Assembly: GCF_024347475.1 (NCBI RefSeq)
Contig: NZ_AP025487.1
Coordinates: 2,852,001-2,916,000, forward strand
DNA length: 64,000 bases
Source: Vibrio fortis
GTDB taxonomy: Bacteria; Pseudomonadota; Gammaproteobacteria; Enterobacterales; Vibrionaceae
Reading direction: 5' to 3'
The notes under the pieces were generated by a model that was not told the origin of the DNA, searched no databases, and worked only from the letters and a program-made list of their open reading frames with translations. Shown here piece by piece: positions 41,190 through 49,328 of this stretch (its first letter is position 1; each line of letters starts with the position of its first letter). Both the position numbers and the translations under genes were made by a program.

Positions 41190-41741
41190 ATGAAAAACAA
41201 AACTCTACTGGCTTTATTAGCCGCAGCCTCTCCACTCTTCGCCAATGCTCACAACCTAACGGTCGGCGAAACTCTACCACCTGTCAGCGTCACTGCTCAT
41301 GGTGAAATCACCTTAAATGACGGTTCGACAGGCTATCAAGCTTGGGCAACCACAGACATGCTAGGTAAGGTACGCGTTGTTCAAGCGATTGCTGGACGCA
41401 GCAGCTCGAAAGAGCTCAATGCTCCTCTAATGGCAGCGATTACCGCTTCTAAATTTCCAGAAGATGCTTACCAAACCACAACCATCATTAACCAAGATGA
41501 TGCCATCTGGGGTACCGGTTCTTTTGTGAAGTCATCGGCAGAAAGCAGCAAGGAAGAGTTTCCTTGGTCTTCAATGGTACTGGATGAAGAAGGTACCGCA
41601 GCATCTGCTTGGGCTCTACAAGAAGAGAGCTCTGCGATTATCGTTCAAGACAAACAAGGTAAAGTCCTATTTGTAAAAGAAGGGGCGTTAAACGAATCCG
41701 AAGTCTCTGAAGTCATTCAACTTATTAAAGCAAATCTTTAA
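41190..41741 (+). CDS. ytfJ: YtfJ-family periplasmic protein
   Basis: 183 aa with a signal peptide (KNKTLLALLAAASPLFANA). The mature part has a thioredoxin-like layout, with MLGKVRVVQAIAGRSSSKELNAPL, FVKSSAESSKEEFPWSSMVLD and IIVQDKQGKVLFVKEGALNESE, as in E. coli YtfJ (184 aa). No CxxC is present, so it is not a classical oxidoreductase. Start 41190 begins the signal peptide; the longer ORF from 40956 crosses the ytfK gene start. Confidence 0.88.
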   Translation: MKNKTLLALLAAASPLFANAHNLTVGETLPPVSVTAHGEITLNDGSTGYQAWATTDMLGKVRVVQAIAGRSSSKELNAPLMAAITASKFPEDAYQTTTIINQDDAIWGTGSFVKSSAESSKEEFPWSSMVLDEEGTAASAWALQEESSAIIVQDKQGKVLFVKEGALNESEVSEVIQLIKANL

Positions 41742-41772
41742 TAATAATTACTCTCTTTTACGAGATTTCTTG

Positions 41773-41808
41773 AAAGGACATTGTTATATTATAACAACGT
41801 CCTTTTTC
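41773..41808 (+). terminator. Terminator of ytfJ, overlapping the Zur box
   Basis: AAAGGAC and GTCCTTT flank the 17-bp palindrome at 41781-41797, giving one long stem with a single internal mismatch, followed by a T-rich run. It ends ytfJ and at the same time contains the operator of the zinc operon. Confidence 0.75.
41781..41797. promoter_or_regulatory. Zur box
   Basis: TTGTTATATTATAACAA is a perfect palindrome. Its central 15 bp match the gammaproteobacterial Zur core TGTTATANTATAACA at every defined base. It lies 31-47 bp upstream of the first gene of the zinc operon, where the Zn-bound Zur repressor would block transcription. Confidence 0.85.
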
Positions 41809-41827
41809 TTTTTTGGTTCAACTCATC

Positions 41828-42121
41828 ATGATCTGGCGAGCCCACTCACTCACAACTAGACGTTCTGTCCTGTGCATGCTCGGGTTAATGATCATGTTGT
41901 CGTGGTCTGTGGCCCACCACATCGTTGATGCCGACATTGAACACCACACACACCATCAATGTGAACTTTTTTCAGCCAGTCAGCTTGGTTTTGCTCACGA
42001 TTTACCACAACTGCCTGAATTAAGTATCAATTTCATTGTCCTAACCAGTGAACCAGCTCGTAAGCTACAAAGACTATACTTTGCTTATCTCGCGCGTTCA
42101 CCACCTGTGAAGATGACTTAA
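41828..42121 (+). CDS. Small His-rich membrane/periplasmic protein (DUF2607-like), first gene of zinc operon
   Basis: 97 aa. A hydrophobic segment (about residues 12-28, SVLCMLGLMIMLSWSVA) is followed by a His-rich stretch HHIVDADIEHHTHHQCELF with seven His and a Cys, suited to binding zinc outside the cytoplasm. It resembles the DUF2607 proteins of Vibrio, but that family match is from memory. ATG 41828 is preferred to a TTG at 41813; the ribosome site is weak. It is the first gene after the Zur box, and probably one of the five zrg genes. Confidence 0.6.
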   Translation: MIWRAHSLTTRRSVLCMLGLMIMLSWSVAHHIVDADIEHHTHHQCELFSASQLGFAHDLPQLPELSINFIVLTSEPARKLQRLYFAYLARSPPVKMT

Positions 42122-42167
42122 TCAATTAACCTGCTTTTAATTCATCTTTTTTATTTAGGAATACCCA

Positions 42168-42884
42168 ATGAAACCTTCTATTTTAGCCGCTGTTATCGGC
42201 ATGACTGTATCTGCTACCGCTATCGCTGATGATCACTTCCGTTCTCATGATGCTCACGTTCACGGAGCGGTTGAAGTCAATATCGCTCAAGATGGCAACG
42301 AGCTTTTGGTTGAAGTAACCGCTCCAGGTGCTGATGTTGTTGGTTTTGAGCACGCACCTCAGACACCAGAGCAAGTCGCAGCACTAGAAAAAGCAACTGC
42401 GCTACTGAATCAACCAAGTAAGCTATTCATGTTCGAAGGTGCGGATTGTACGCTAGAGTACAAATCTGTAACTCATACCTTGGGTGAAGACGAGCATGAA
42501 GGCCATGATCACGACGACCACAAAGGTCACGACCATGACAAACATGATCATGATGACCACGAAGGGCACGACCATGACAAACATGATCACGATGACCACG
42601 AAGGTCACGACCATGACAAGCATGAGCACCATGACCACGAAGGTCACGACCATGACAAGCATGAGCACCATGACCACGAAGGTCACGACCATGCTGCAGG
42701 TGGGCACGGTGAGTTCACTATTGAATACCATTACCAATGTTCAAACGTGGCTAAATTAGACACAGTTGAGACACAGTGGTTTTCTAACTTTGCCAATACA
42801 GAATCAATCACAGTTAATCTATTAACAGATCGTGTACAGACTCAACAGAAGCTAGCACCAAACAACACTAGCTTCCGTTTCTAA
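42168..42884 (+). CDS. zrgA: ZrgA-type zinc-binding periplasmic protein (DUF2796)
   Basis: 238 aa with a signal peptide (KPSILAAVIGMTVSATAIA). The conserved DUF2796 start is DAHVHGAVEVNIAQDGNELLVEV, and FMFEGADCTLE and FTIEYHYQCSN follow. Residues about 106-178 are a His/Asp-rich array of 13-residue repeats of the type HDHDDHEGHDHDK, encoded by 39-bp DNA repeats. The protein is the zinc-capturing component of the Zur-regulated ZrgABCDE uptake system known from V. cholerae. A 13-bp hairpin follows at 42915-42942 before the ABC genes. Confidence 0.82.
   Translation: MKPSILAAVIGMTVSATAIADDHFRSHDAHVHGAVEVNIAQDGNELLVEVTAPGADVVGFEHAPQTPEQVAALEKATALLNQPSKLFMFEGADCTLEYKSVTHTLGEDEHEGHDHDDHKGHDHDKHDHDDHEGHDHDKHDHDDHEGHDHDKHEHHDHEGHDHDKHEHHDHEGHDHAAGGHGEFTIEYHYQCSNVAKLDTVETQWFSNFANTESITVNLLTDRVQTQQKLAPNNTSFRF
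42504..42695 (+). repeat. 39-bp in-frame tandem repeats encoding a His-rich metal-binding array
   Basis: Five units start at 42504, 42543, 42582, 42621 and 42660 (the last shortened to 36 bp). Units 3 and 4 are nearly identical at DNA level. Each encodes 13 residues with five or more His. Repeat number could change by slippage without breaking the frame. Confidence 0.85.
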
Positions 42885-42914
42885 CACTGTATTGATACAG
42901 AAGCACAACGTACA

Positions 42915-42942
42915 GCAGCCAAGTGAGCACTCACTTGGCTGC
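42915..42942. repeat. 13-bp perfect inverted repeat between zrgA and the ABC genes
   Basis: GCAGCCAAGTGAG and CTCACTTGGCTGC are exact reverse complements separated by two bases. No T tract follows. It probably forms an mRNA-stabilising or partly terminating hairpin inside the operon. Confidence 0.75.
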
Positions 42943-43040
42943 CTTGCTCTCAAACCAGTAGAGTTGCCCCAATGGTGATTCCTTGAGCAACTATTAAGAA
43001 TATCGATTTAAGCAAAACCGCTTAGCGAGCAGGAGCTTAT

Positions 43041-43757
43041 ATGTCCTTTGACCAATCATCGCTTGTCGTTAAATTGGAAAATGTCAGTTTCCGATGGAAG
43101 CCAGACCTACCACCAACGCTCGAAATACCCTCTCTTCATATCCATGCCAAAGAGCACCTTTTTATTAAAGGGCCAAGTGGCTGTGGAAAATCAACATTAC
43201 TAGGGTTATTGACGGGAATAAACCAAGCACAGCAAGGTGAGGTTTCTATCTTAGGTCAAGACCTAAACCAACTATCGCCGCGTCAACGCGACAAGTTTAG
43301 AGCCGACCACATAGGCTATATTTTCCAGCAATTTAATCTGTTGCCCTATCTATCTGTAACGGACAACGTGACACTACCTTGCCAGTTTTCCAACATCAGA
43401 AAGCAAAATGTCATTCAGGGAAATAGTGGATTAAAGGCAACCGCAGAAACCCTTCTTCAAAGGCTTAAATTGCCGGAAGCATTGATGGATAAGCCAGTAA
43501 CCGAGCTCAGCATTGGCCAACAACAACGTGTTGCGGCCGCAAGAGCGTTAATGGGGCAGCCACAAATCATTATTGCCGATGAACCAACATCCGCACTAGA
43601 CCATGACAACAGAGAAGCCTTCATTGAACTGCTGCTCGAGCAAGCGGACCAAGCTAACTCTACGCTTATCTTTGTGAGTCACGATCCCACACTGGAAAAG
43701 CTGTTCACACGCAGCATCGACCTTACGACCGTAAACCAAGCGAAGGCTATCGTATGA
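43041..43757 (+). CDS. ABC transporter ATPase of the zinc operon
   Basis: 238 aa of the LolD/MacB class. Walker A GPSGCGKSTLLGLL (about residues 39-52), Q-loop YIFQQFNLLPYLSV, signature ELSIGQQQRVAAARAL and Walker B IIIADEPTSALD, then FVSHDPT. The FtsX-type permease follows with a 4-bp overlap. Together they form the ABC part of the Zrg zinc uptake system. This class normally moves lipoproteins or acts mechanically, so its use in metal uptake is unusual. Confidence 0.88.
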   Translation: MSFDQSSLVVKLENVSFRWKPDLPPTLEIPSLHIHAKEHLFIKGPSGCGKSTLLGLLTGINQAQQGEVSILGQDLNQLSPRQRDKFRADHIGYIFQQFNLLPYLSVTDNVTLPCQFSNIRKQNVIQGNSGLKATAETLLQRLKLPEALMDKPVTELSIGQQQRVAAARALMGQPQIIIADEPTSALDHDNREAFIELLLEQADQANSTLIFVSHDPTLEKLFTRSIDLTTVNQAKAIV

Positions 43758-45013
43758 AAGTAATTACTCACTTAGCACTCAAAAGTGTGCTAAATCGTAA
43801 GGCCACCGCCATTCTTACGATTCTTACCGTAGCCGTTTCCGTCATTCTTTTGCTTGGCGTAGAGCGTGTACGTACAGAAGCCAAAAGCAGTTTCGCCAAC
43901 ACCATTTCAGGAACTGACCTTATTGTTGGCGGCCGTTCTGGACAGGTTAACTTGCTGCTCTATTCAGTATTTAGAATCGGCAACGCAACGAATAACATCG
44001 ACTGGAAAAGCTACCAAGAGTTCAGCCAGCACAAAGCGGTAAAATGGGCGATCCCAATCTCACTCGGTGATTCGCACAAAGGTTTCCGCGTCATGGGTAC
44101 TAACCACAGCTATTTTGAACACTATCGCTACGGCAGTAAGCAACTACTTACTATCGAGCAAGGACGTGAGTTTAATGAGCTATTTGATGTGGTTATCGGT
44201 GCTGATATCGCGAAAAAGCTCAACTATAAGATTGGCGATAAAATCATCTTAGCGCACGGTATTAGTGATGTGGCATTCAGTCGCCACGACAACCTGCCAT
44301 TTACTGTCGTCGGTATCATTGCTCCAACAGGAACACCAGTAGACAAAACGGTACACGTGTCACTGGAAGCTATTGAAGCTATTCACGTTGGCTGGGAGTC
44401 AGGGGCTAACCTCGGCCATACACCAGATGCCGAGACACTTAAAACCTACGACTTTCAACCAAAACAGATCACGGCAATGATGCTTGGCTTAAACTCCAAG
44501 ATTCAGACATTCGCACTGCAACGTGAAATCAACACCTACCATCAAGAACCACTGAGCGCAATCATGCCTGGTATTGCTTTACATGAATTATGGGGCATGA
44601 TGGCGGTTGCGGAGCAGGCACTACTCGTTGTATCTGGTTTTGTCGTTGTGGCGGGACTACTCGGCATGCTCAGCAGTCTACTGACTAGCTTGCAAGAGCG
44701 TCGCAGAGAGATGGCTATCTTACGAGCGATGGGCGCAAGACCAAGGCATGTATTCGGTCTACTGATCAGTGAAGCCAGTGCGCTTACTTTCCTTGGTATT
44801 ACGTTAGGCGTCGGATTACTCTTTGGTTTAATTGCAGTAGTTGCTCCTATCGTGCAACAAAGTTATGGTATCAACATATCAATATCCGCAATCACCCCAC
44901 ATGAGTGGAAACTCATTATGATGGTTCAGGTTGCTGGAATTATCATTGGCTTTATTCCCGCATTCCGAGCGTATCGTCAATCTCTTGCTGATGGCATGAC
45001 CATTCGAATCTAA
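43754..45013 (+). CDS. FtsX-like ABC permease of the zinc operon
   Basis: 419 aa. One N-terminal transmembrane helix (about 16-37), a large periplasmic MacB-like domain (about 40-280) and three C-terminal helices (near 295, 345 and 390) with the FtsX coupling motif LQERRREMAILRAMGARPRHVFGLLISEA. It pairs with the ATPase encoded just upstream. Homologous to one of the zrg permease genes of V. cholerae; the exact letter is not assigned here. Confidence 0.86.
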   Translation: MKVITHLALKSVLNRKATAILTILTVAVSVILLLGVERVRTEAKSSFANTISGTDLIVGGRSGQVNLLLYSVFRIGNATNNIDWKSYQEFSQHKAVKWAIPISLGDSHKGFRVMGTNHSYFEHYRYGSKQLLTIEQGREFNELFDVVIGADIAKKLNYKIGDKIILAHGISDVAFSRHDNLPFTVVGIIAPTGTPVDKTVHVSLEAIEAIHVGWESGANLGHTPDAETLKTYDFQPKQITAMMLGLNSKIQTFALQREINTYHQEPLSAIMPGIALHELWGMMAVAEQALLVVSGFVVVAGLLGMLSSLLTSLQERRREMAILRAMGARPRHVFGLLISEASALTFLGITLGVGLLFGLIAVVAPIVQQSYGINISISAITPHEWKLIMMVQVAGIIIGFIPAFRAYRQSLADGMTIRI

Positions 45014-45027
45014 TATAGGAACACATT

Positions 45028-45540
45028 ATGCAGCACAAACTCTTGCTGATCCTTGGGTTGCTTCTTTTTCCGTTTGCGACAACCGCATACGCAGAAGCAC
45101 CATCAACAGAAGAATCCGTCCTTACTTTGGAATGGATTGACCTAATTCCAGAATCGGAACGTGCCCAGCTCGACCCTTTTGGCATGCCAACCGTCGATCA
45201 CAGCCAGGAAAGCCCTCAACAATCTAAACTAGGCGCTGTTCGTCCAGAACTGAATGGCAGCAAAGTAAAGATTCCAGGTTTTGTTATCCCGCTTGAAGGA
45301 GATGAGAATATGATCACCGAGTTTCTACTGGTGCCATATTTCGGAGCATGTATTCACGTTCCGCCACCGCCACCAAACCAGATCATCTATGTGAAGTTTC
45401 CAAAAGGCGCACCGATTCAACAATTGTGGGATGTTATCTATTTAGTGGGAACACTGAAAACAGAAACCATTACGCACGATTTGGCGCAGACTGGCTATCT
45501 AATTGAAGGGGTAGCAATCGAAGAATACGACGATATGTAG
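45028..45540 (+). CDS. DUF3299 periplasmic protein, last gene of the zinc operon
   Basis: 170 aa with a signal peptide (residues 1-22, ending TTAYAEA). The DUF3299 core is KVKIPGFVIPLEGDENMITEFLLVPYFGACIHVPPPPPNQ; the Cys-x-His of GACIH could bind a metal. DUF3299 proteins often accompany FtsX/LolD-like ABC transporters. It follows the permease after 14 bp and is followed by a terminator. Confidence 0.83.
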   Translation: MQHKLLLILGLLLFPFATTAYAEAPSTEESVLTLEWIDLIPESERAQLDPFGMPTVDHSQESPQQSKLGAVRPELNGSKVKIPGFVIPLEGDENMITEFLLVPYFGACIHVPPPPPNQIIYVKFPKGAPIQQLWDVIYLVGTLKTETITHDLAQTGYLIEGVAIEEYDDM

Positions 45541-45562
45541 GGATATCGACTTATCGATTATG

Positions 45563-45595
45563 AAGATGGTAGCTCAATTGGGCTGCCATTTTTTA
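45563..45595 (+). terminator. Terminator of the zinc operon
   Basis: Stem ATGGTAGC / GCTGCCAT (one mismatch) followed by six T, 25 bp after the DUF3299 stop. Confidence 0.8.
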
Positions 45596-45656
45596 TAGGC
45601 AACGTTTATAAGCAACTAGTGTTATAACAATTTTCTAACGATGAAGTATCGCTAGG

Positions 45657-45761
45657 TTAAGCAATATATTTAGACAGATACGCTAGAATAGCGACATAAC
45701 TAACGAGTAATAGTCCGATTGCCAGCTGTTTCTTCAGCTTATTATCATTCACCTGATTCAT
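45657..45761 (-). CDS. 34-aa single-pass membrane protein, too short for standard ORF calling
   Basis: Read on the minus strand from ATG 45761 the product is MNQVNDNKLKKQL then AIGLLLVSYVAILAYL then SKYIA. It has a polar, Lys-containing N-terminus, one 16-18 residue hydrophobic helix and a short tail. The ribosome site AAGGAGGAG, 4 nt from the ATG, is close to perfect anti-16S complement, which is hard to explain by chance. The upstream 160 bp is AT-rich. No function can be assigned; the topology is typical of small regulatory membrane proteins. Confidence 0.65.
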   Translation of the reverse strand: MNQVNDNKLKKQLAIGLLLVSYVAILAYLSKYIA

Positions 45762-45924
45762 AACTCCTCCTTGGATTACACAACAAATTTAACATTTTAT
45801 TATCATCAGAAAAAGTAAATTTTGTTTAATCCTTCAACTTTACTCGTAATATCTAGTCACAAGTTCAATAAAGAGTTACATTTTAACCAGTTAGATTTCT
45901 GTCTTAAGGTTTGTAGGTATCGTT

Positions 45925-46836
45925 ATGTCTGACTCTCAACAACCCGTGATCATTGAACACGTGAATGACACCGCTCCCAAGCAAGAAAAAAAGCCCCATA
46001 TTGCTGACAGCGCCAGTCGCATGCTCAATATCGCCCAGAACTTCGGTTTAGATGCTCTGCTTAGCCCAGGAAGTAAATCGTCAGATAAAGGTGAGAAATC
46101 GCTAATAGAGCGAGCACTGCTGCGAGAAAAGAAGCGTAAAGAGCTACGTCAAAAGAACCTTGAACAGATCCTAAAATTAGCGCACATGTCGTGCAAAGAT
46201 GAAGCAGCTGGCGACCCAGACCAAGACTGGCTGTATCGATTTTTCGACATGGCTCAAGAGATCCATAATAGCTCGATGCAGAGATTGTGGGCTCAAGTGC
46301 TAAAGAGAGAAGTGACCAATCCAGGCTCGACCTCAATGAAGGCACTGAAAATCCTGCAAGATATGACACCTAAAGAGGCACTAACTCTACAACGCGCTGC
46401 TTCGTTAGCATGTAGCTTTGGTAGCGACCATAGCCGCAAGCTATTGCTCGGTTTCAAAACGCAGGCGGGCTTATTCAGTTTTGGTAAAAGAACTGGCGCT
46501 AGCACTATCAATTTGGGCAGCCATAACCTGCCCTATTCAAGCTTATTGCATCTCATTGAGCTCGGTATTCTGCATGGAACAGAATTGGAATCCGGTGAAA
46601 TTGATTTTGACCCAGCACTCAACCTAACCTATCAAGGAAAGCAGATGGCCATTACGCCGCTCTCAAAAGGGGTGAAACTTGTCTATTATCGCTTCAGCCC
46701 AACCGGTAATGAACTGTGTGTGCTGCTCGGAAATAAGCCTAATAGTGCCTATTATGACCAGCTTATTGCGCTGTTAAATCAGAAGTTTACGGTACAGGCC
46801 GAAGCGAAACCTGGCAGCGTAAACCACACCGTATAA
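45925..46836 (+). CDS. TIGR03899-like cytoplasmic protein of unknown function
   Basis: 303 aa without signal peptide or membrane segment. A Lys/Arg/Glu-rich helix (about residues 55-80, LIERALLREKKRKELRQKN) precedes AAGDPDQDWLYRFFDMAQEIHN and MQRLWAQVLKREVTNPGS, the pattern of DUF2806/TIGR03899 proteins of Vibrio and relatives. The C-terminal half is mixed alpha/beta. The start at 45925 follows a G-rich but poor ribosome site. Function is unknown. It is convergent with cysC. Confidence 0.7.
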   Translation: MSDSQQPVIIEHVNDTAPKQEKKPHIADSASRMLNIAQNFGLDALLSPGSKSSDKGEKSLIERALLREKKRKELRQKNLEQILKLAHMSCKDEAAGDPDQDWLYRFFDMAQEIHNSSMQRLWAQVLKREVTNPGSTSMKALKILQDMTPKEALTLQRAASLACSFGSDHSRKLLLGFKTQAGLFSFGKRTGASTINLGSHNLPYSSLLHLIELGILHGTELESGEIDFDPALNLTYQGKQMAITPLSKGVKLVYYRFSPTGNELCVLLGNKPNSAYYDQLIALLNQKFTVQAEAKPGSVNHTV

Positions 46837-46837
46837 A

Positions 46838-46868
46838 ACAAAATAGCCTTGGTGATAAACCAAGGCTA
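46838..46868. terminator. Terminator between the TIGR03899-like gene and cysC
   Basis: Perfect 10-bp stem TAGCCTTGGT / ACCAAGGCTA with a 5-nt loop; the T-rich side is on the minus strand, so it mainly ends the cys operon. Confidence 0.8.
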
Positions 46869-46897
46869 CATAGAGTTATGTTGACGATAACTTATTG

Positions 46898-47518
46898 TTA
46901 GTTAGCAATAATCTGGCGAGCTTCTAATGCTTCAATACACTGCTCCACCAGCTCATCTAATGTCTTATCACCAGCAGGAAGATCGATCTCTGGCGTTTCA
47001 GGAGCCTCATAAACGGAGCTGATGCCTGTAAAATTCGGGATCTCACCTGCTCTTGCTTTCTTATAAAGTCCTTTAGGGTCACGCTGCTCACACACCTCGA
47101 TTGGCGTGTTCACATAAACCTCTAAAAACTCACCATCGGGTAATAGATTTCGTACTAACTCACGCTCAGCTTTATGAGGAGAGATAAAGGCAGAAAGTAC
47201 GATGAGACCGGCATCGGCCATCAGCTTGGCGAGCTCACCAATACGACGAATGTTCTCACGGCGATCTTGCTCTGAAAAACCCAGATCACTACACAATCCA
47301 TGTCGAACATTATCGCCATCGAGAAGATAAGTATGGTAACCCAGCTGTGCTAAGCGAGTTTCTAACGCACCAGCCACCGTCGATTTACCTGAACCCGATA
47401 ACCCTGTAAACCACAATACCGCTGGTTTTTGTGACTTGAGTTGAGAGCGAAAGGCTTTATCAACAGAGTGCTCATGCCACACGATATTCTCGTCTTTCGG
47501 TTTCACTGCAGTGGTCAT
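46898..47518 (-). CDS. cysC: Adenylyl-sulfate kinase
   Basis: 206 aa. The P-loop is [17 protein letters not shown] (about residues 38-54), then [18 protein letters not shown] and [19 protein letters not shown], and [10 protein letters not shown]. It phosphorylates APS to PAPS in sulfate assimilation. It is the last gene of the cysD-cysN-permease-cysC operon, 24 bp after the permease. Confidence 0.95.
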   Translation of the reverse strand: MTTAVKPKDENIVWHEHSVDKAFRSQLKSQKPAVLWFTGLSGSGKSTVAGALETRLAQLGYHTYLLDGDNVRHGLCSDLGFSEQDRRENIRRIGELAKLMADAGLIVLSAFISPHKAERELVRNLLPDGEFLEVYVNTPIEVCEQRDPKGLYKKARAGEIPNFTGISSVYEAPETPEIDLPAGDKTLDELVEQCIEALEARQIIAN

Positions 47519-47542
47519 AATTAGTCCTTTAAATAAACAGCA

Positions 47543-49267
47543 TTAAAATGGGAAAAAATAGGGGATTAGCGTGAGTACTAGCCCAGAATAAACAATGGAG
47601 ATCGGGATACCGATACGCAGATAATCTGTCAGGTGGTAGTTGCCTACGCTATACACCAATAAATTGGTTTGATAGCCATAAGGGGAGATGAAACTCGCAC
47701 TGGCTCCAAACAGAACTGCCATAATAAACGGCATAGGATCAACACCATAACCAACCGCCATGCTGTAGCCGATTGGAAAAGAGAGTGCTGCTGCGGCGTT
47801 GTTGGTCACCAGTTCAGTTAACACTAAGGTCATTAAATAGGTCGCCACCAGCGCACCAAATACGCCCCAGCCATTAAACGCTTCAATAAACATCTGCCCC
47901 ATCTGTTCAGATAAACCAGATGAAATCATCAATTGTGCAATCGACAGCGCAGAGCCAACGATCACCACAATATCAACTGGGAAGCGACGTCTTAGCTCAC
48001 TCAGCTGTACCACTCCAAACGCAACCAGCAATAACAGAAAACCAGCTAACCCTTTGATAATCGGTAGCATGTTAGTAAGCGCTAGGCCTATTACAGCCGC
48101 AAACCCCAATAAAACCAAGGCTGACTTATCCGAATCCAACTTGGCACTTGAATCCAAATCATTCATCAACACAAACTCTTTGCTGTGTTGCTGGCGTTGC
48201 TCTTCAAAGCGTTTACCCGGTACCAACACCAAAGTATCACCCGCCGTTAATGTGATGTTTCCTAACCCACCCTCAAGGCGTTCATGGCCGCGACGAATCG
48301 CCACGACTACCGCGTCAAATCGTTCTCTAAATTGGCTAGTTTTCAATGTTTTATTACAGAAGCTTGCTGATGAGCTCACGACCACTTCAACAAAGCTCTG
48401 GCCATTGAGATGATGCTGACCAAACAGAGTTAGTCCTTGGATTTCTTGCAGAGTCGCGACACTCTCGACATCGCCACAAAACAACAATCGGTCGCGTGCT
48501 TGCAACACGAAATCAGGGTCAATTGATGCCGTTGTCTTGCCATCACGAATGACTTCCGCCAGAAACAGTTTACGCAGTGCTCTGAGGTTATTTTCGCTTA
48601 CGCTACGCCCTACCAGAGGAGAGCCAGGTTCAACACGAGCTTCCAAGAAATAAGGTAACTCATCTTGCGAGCCGTCATCGTAGCTTGGTAGGAAATAACT
48701 CAACGGAATCAAGATCAGTACACCACCGACTAACACCGCCAAGCCGATCAACGTCGGTGTGAAGAAGTTCAAACTCGGTAAGCCAGCGTCTTCCACAAAG
48801 CTATTGATGATCAAATTGGTTGAGGTGCCGATCAAGGTTAAGGTACCACCCAAAATCGCAGCATACGAAAGTGGGATCAGTAGCTTAGAAGGTGCATGTT
48901 GTTGATTGCGTTTGATCGCACCGATCAACGACACCACAACCGCAGTATTATTAGTAAAAGAAGAAAGTAACGCTGTGGAAACACCCAACTTTGCCACAAC
49001 TGTACCAAGCCGACCTTCTGAAATGTTCCGGCTTACCCAGCTGATTAAGCGAGTTTTCTCCAACGCACTTGAAGCGAGAATTAGCAGCACTAAGGTAAGT
49101 AGTGATGAATTTGTGAAATTGCCAGCCAGACTGGATACATCGATCATTCCAGCCATAAACGCAATGAAAGCCGCACCTGCAAAAATAAAGCTCGGTTTAA
49201 TACGCGTCGTTAGAAGGCAAGTTACGATGCCAAGCAATAGCGCTAATACAAATCTTTGTTGCCACAT
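47543..49267 (-). CDS. SLC13-family permease with two TrkA-C domains, probable sulfate transporter
   Basis: 574 aa. An N-terminal block of five to six membrane helices (about 1-200) with SFTNNTAVVVSLIGAI and LIGTSTNLIINSF is followed by two RCK/TrkA-C regulatory domains (about 205-365) and a second membrane block with VTNNAAAALSFPIGYSMA and GASASFISPYGYQTNLLVY. The paired NT-containing loops are the substrate and sodium sites of DASS carriers. Position between cysN and cysC suggests sulfate import. Confidence 0.85.
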   Translation of the reverse strand: MWQQRFVLALLLGIVTCLLTTRIKPSFIFAGAAFIAFMAGMIDVSSLAGNFTNSSLLTLVLLILASSALEKTRLISWVSRNISEGRLGTVVAKLGVSTALLSSFTNNTAVVVSLIGAIKRNQQHAPSKLLIPLSYAAILGGTLTLIGTSTNLIINSFVEDAGLPSLNFFTPTLIGLAVLVGGVLILIPLSYFLPSYDDGSQDELPYFLEARVEPGSPLVGRSVSENNLRALRKLFLAEVIRDGKTTASIDPDFVLQARDRLLFCGDVESVATLQEIQGLTLFGQHHLNGQSFVEVVVSSSASFCNKTLKTSQFRERFDAVVVAIRRGHERLEGGLGNITLTAGDTLVLVPGKRFEEQRQQHSKEFVLMNDLDSSAKLDSDKSALVLLGFAAVIGLALTNMLPIIKGLAGFLLLLVAFGVVQLSELRRRFPVDIVVIVGSALSIAQLMISSGLSEQMGQMFIEAFNGWGVFGALVATYLMTLVLTELVTNNAAAALSFPIGYSMAVGYGVDPMPFIMAVLFGASASFISPYGYQTNLLVYSVGNYHLTDYLRIGIPISIVYSGLVLTLIPYFFPF

Positions 49268-49328
49268 ATACCTGTCCTTGTATGGCGAGAGCCTAAGCTC
49301 TCGCCGATTGCTTTACATCGAAGCTGAA

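Larger units (their letters stand above)
45541..45924. other. Intergenic region with a terminator and a small gene on the minus strand
   Basis: 384 bp between the DUF3299 gene and the TIGR03899-like gene. It holds the operon terminator (45563-45595), a 34-aa membrane-protein gene (45657-45761, minus) and about 160 bp of AT-rich divergent promoter sequence. Confidence 0.6.

Noticed and set aside
42453-42759. Long ORFs in other frames across the His-rich region
   Set aside because: They mirror the 39-bp repeats of zrgA and consist of Met/Val or Met/Thr repeats without independent start sites or homology.
45620-45629. Short palindrome TGTTATAACA as a second Zur site
   Set aside because: It is only 10 bp and lacks the TATA-centred spacing of the Zur core at 41781-41797.
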